Positions 62,907 to 64,000 of a stretch of 64,000 nt of DNA are shown one piece after another; the first letter of the stretch is position 1, and every line of letters begins with the position of its first letter. Below the pieces are notes generated by a model, which made no database searches, was not told where the DNA came from, and worked only from the letters and a program-made list of their open reading frames with translations. A program made the position numbers and the translations under genes. The stretch is from Scatosoma sp045542595 (lineage in GTDB: Bacteria; Bacillota; Clostridia; Christensenellales; Borkfalkiaceae), in assembly GCA_045542595.1 (NCBI GenBank), contig JAZQLI010000041.1, forward strand, positions 1-64,000. Direction: 5' to 3'.

Positions 62907-64000
62907 AACTGTTTCACCTTTTCTGTTATATACTTCTTTAATGTAGCAAATGTAATGCATTTCACATTTTTTTGCGCTTTTAACCCTTGATTCACTATCG
63001 AAGTATAATTCCTTTTTCCTTTTACATAATCTGTTGGAATTACAAAAAATCCTTTTTCATAATCACCACTAGGAAAGCCCCCATCTTTTTCTATTTTTGC
63101 TGATAATATTTGGGGATTTCTAACCGCTTTCGCATCAATCTCCCAAATATCTCCATTCGAGAATTTAATCTCCACATCATATCGGTCTTTTTGCGGCCAA
63201 AGCGCATATTCAATCCCATTTTTTTTACAAAAAGCAACGATTTCCATTTCCAGTTTACCAGGACTAGCAATATATCGCATTACTCCTTTTTTTAAGCGAT
63301 ATATTTTATCCTGCGCGCCGTCAATAACCATTCCATCCGTAAGTGTGGGCAGGTTTTCTGTGCAATATTGAGAATGACATACATAGCCATTCGCCGTTCT
63401 TTTTAATGTCCATCCACATGTTGGACAACGGTAAACACTTTCATAAAAACGCTCATACGCGATCCCAATCACATCTTTTGCTGCGGGGCTCTCAGCGATC
63501 TTGGGAATAAATTCTCGCCTAGTCTCTTCTGTTGCTATTGGATTTTGAATAAGAAATCTTCTAACCTCAACATATTGTTCTTGGGAAAGCTCTTTAAGTC
63601 TATTATAAACGCTTCGTTCATCTAAACTTTCAATAATATTAGATTCTTGCCTATTCAAATAGTCATAGCAATCCTCACTTGCCATATAAACATCATCACA
63701 ACCGACTCGATAGGCCAAAGCCTCTAAATAGTAAAAGTATTCATTTTCTAATTGAAGCCGCCTTTGGGATTCTTCACTCCAATCCACAAACCATTCCCTT
63801 ATGGGTAGACATATAAATTTCTTTAAGAATGCATACTCATCCGCATAAGCATAAACATTTTTACCGACTCCTCCCATTGAAAAGGCTGCCCACAAAAACA
63901 TATTTATACCTCGTTGCAAATCCTTGCTATAATAATAAGGAGTTCTTTTGCTGACTTCAATATTTTCTTTTTCTCTTATACCCTTAGCAATAAAAGTAAT
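62903..64000 (-). CDS. PD-(D/E)xK nuclease-like protein of the pPIWI_RE island (5' end outside window)
   Basis: 365 residues are visible, and the frame is open to the right edge (27 codons beyond a TTG at 63919 with no stop), so the true start probably lies outside. A zinc ribbon CPTCGW...CHSQYC lies at about 63370-63440. The nuclease core follows at about 63120-63190: RYDVEIKF and WEIDAKA give the D...(E/D)xK catalytic set of restriction-endonuclease folds. The region before the ribbon is helical and matches no family I can name. It is the first visible gene of the operon and overlaps the helicase by four bases. This fits the REase partner of the three-gene island. Confidence 0.82.
   Translation of the reverse strand: MTFIAKGIREKENIEVSKRTPYYYSKDLQRGINMFLWAAFSMGGVGKNVYAYADEYAFLKKFICLPIREWFVDWSEESQRRLQLENEYFYYLEALAYRVGCDDVYMASEDCYDYLNRQESNIIESLDERSVYNRLKELSQEQYVEVRRFLIQNPIATEETRREFIPKIAESPAAKDVIGIAYERFYESVYRCPTCGWTLKRTANGYVCHSQYCTENLPTLTDGMVIDGAQDKIYRLKKGVMRYIASPGKLEMEIVAFCKKNGIEYALWPQKDRYDVEIKFSNGDIWEIDAKAVRNPQILSAKIEKDGGFPSGDYEKGFFVIPTDYVKGKRNYTSIVNQGLKAQKNVKCITFATLKKYITEKVKQL

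Overview
The window looks like a chromosome segment of an anaerobic Bacillota (Clostridia-type) bacterium, probably a gut commensal. Reasons: strong AGGAGG-type ribosome binding sites almost everywhere; many near-consensus promoters with 17-base spacers; a one-polypeptide PurL of about 1230 residues; a FeoB-associated Cys-rich small protein; BspA-type leucine-rich repeats; DUF1858 and BFD-type small redox proteins; and a putative-amidase (Amidase_6) protein. The exact order or genus cannot be read from the sequence.

Positions 1-34640 are mostly housekeeping. A four-gene minus-strand membrane-protein operon (1-7779) includes a degenerate GH3-like protein and an LRR protein. Then come tRNA-Arg(CCT) and gdhA. 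A purine operon follows (purE-purF-purM-purN-purD-purL, minus strand), preceded by a 40-residue leader ORF and a hairpin, and trailed by a CpsB/YwqE-type PHP phosphatase. Next are two tandem GH20-like glycosidases, an Amidase_6 protein, a BFD-trkA-trkH potassium operon, a symporter-PaaK-ACT operon, purC (plus strand), a DtxR-type regulator and a feoA-feoB operon with two matching TTAGC-N4-GCTAA operator-like palindromes. PurF has lost its N-terminal glutaminase cysteine.

Positions 34800-40310 look like a small mobile or integrated module: a membrane-bound XRE protein, a large serine recombinase coupled to a cI-like repressor, a 57-residue GTG-start protein, an RHH-like protein under a promoter with an embedded palindrome, a striking run of palindromes (38671-38869) and a sigma-like regulator.

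Positions 40390-55283 form one long AT-richer minus-strand operon for a surface polysaccharide. In transcription order: a DEAD/DEAH helicase with nine helicase-associated repeats, a small Zn-finger protein, the initiating sugar transferase, five glycosyltransferases, an EpsG/Wzy-like polymerase, a pyruvyltransferase-family protein, a Wzx flippase, a nucleotidyltransferase-like protein and RmlB. Its apparent promoter lies inside a 1.5-kb segment (55303-56816) bounded by 27-base perfect inverted repeats and carrying a tyrosine recombinase. Terminators sit where they would silence both promoters after inversion. This is best read as a self-encoded phase-variation switch.

Positions 57368-64000 hold a translationally coupled operon matching the pPIWI_RE three-gene island: a PD-(D/E)xK nuclease with a zinc ribbon (cut by the window edge), a DinG/XPD-type Fe-S helicase and a pPIWI_RE protein. 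This is a predicted defence system against invading DNA or RNA-DNA hybrids. The segment next to it holds an IS3-type transposase remnant.
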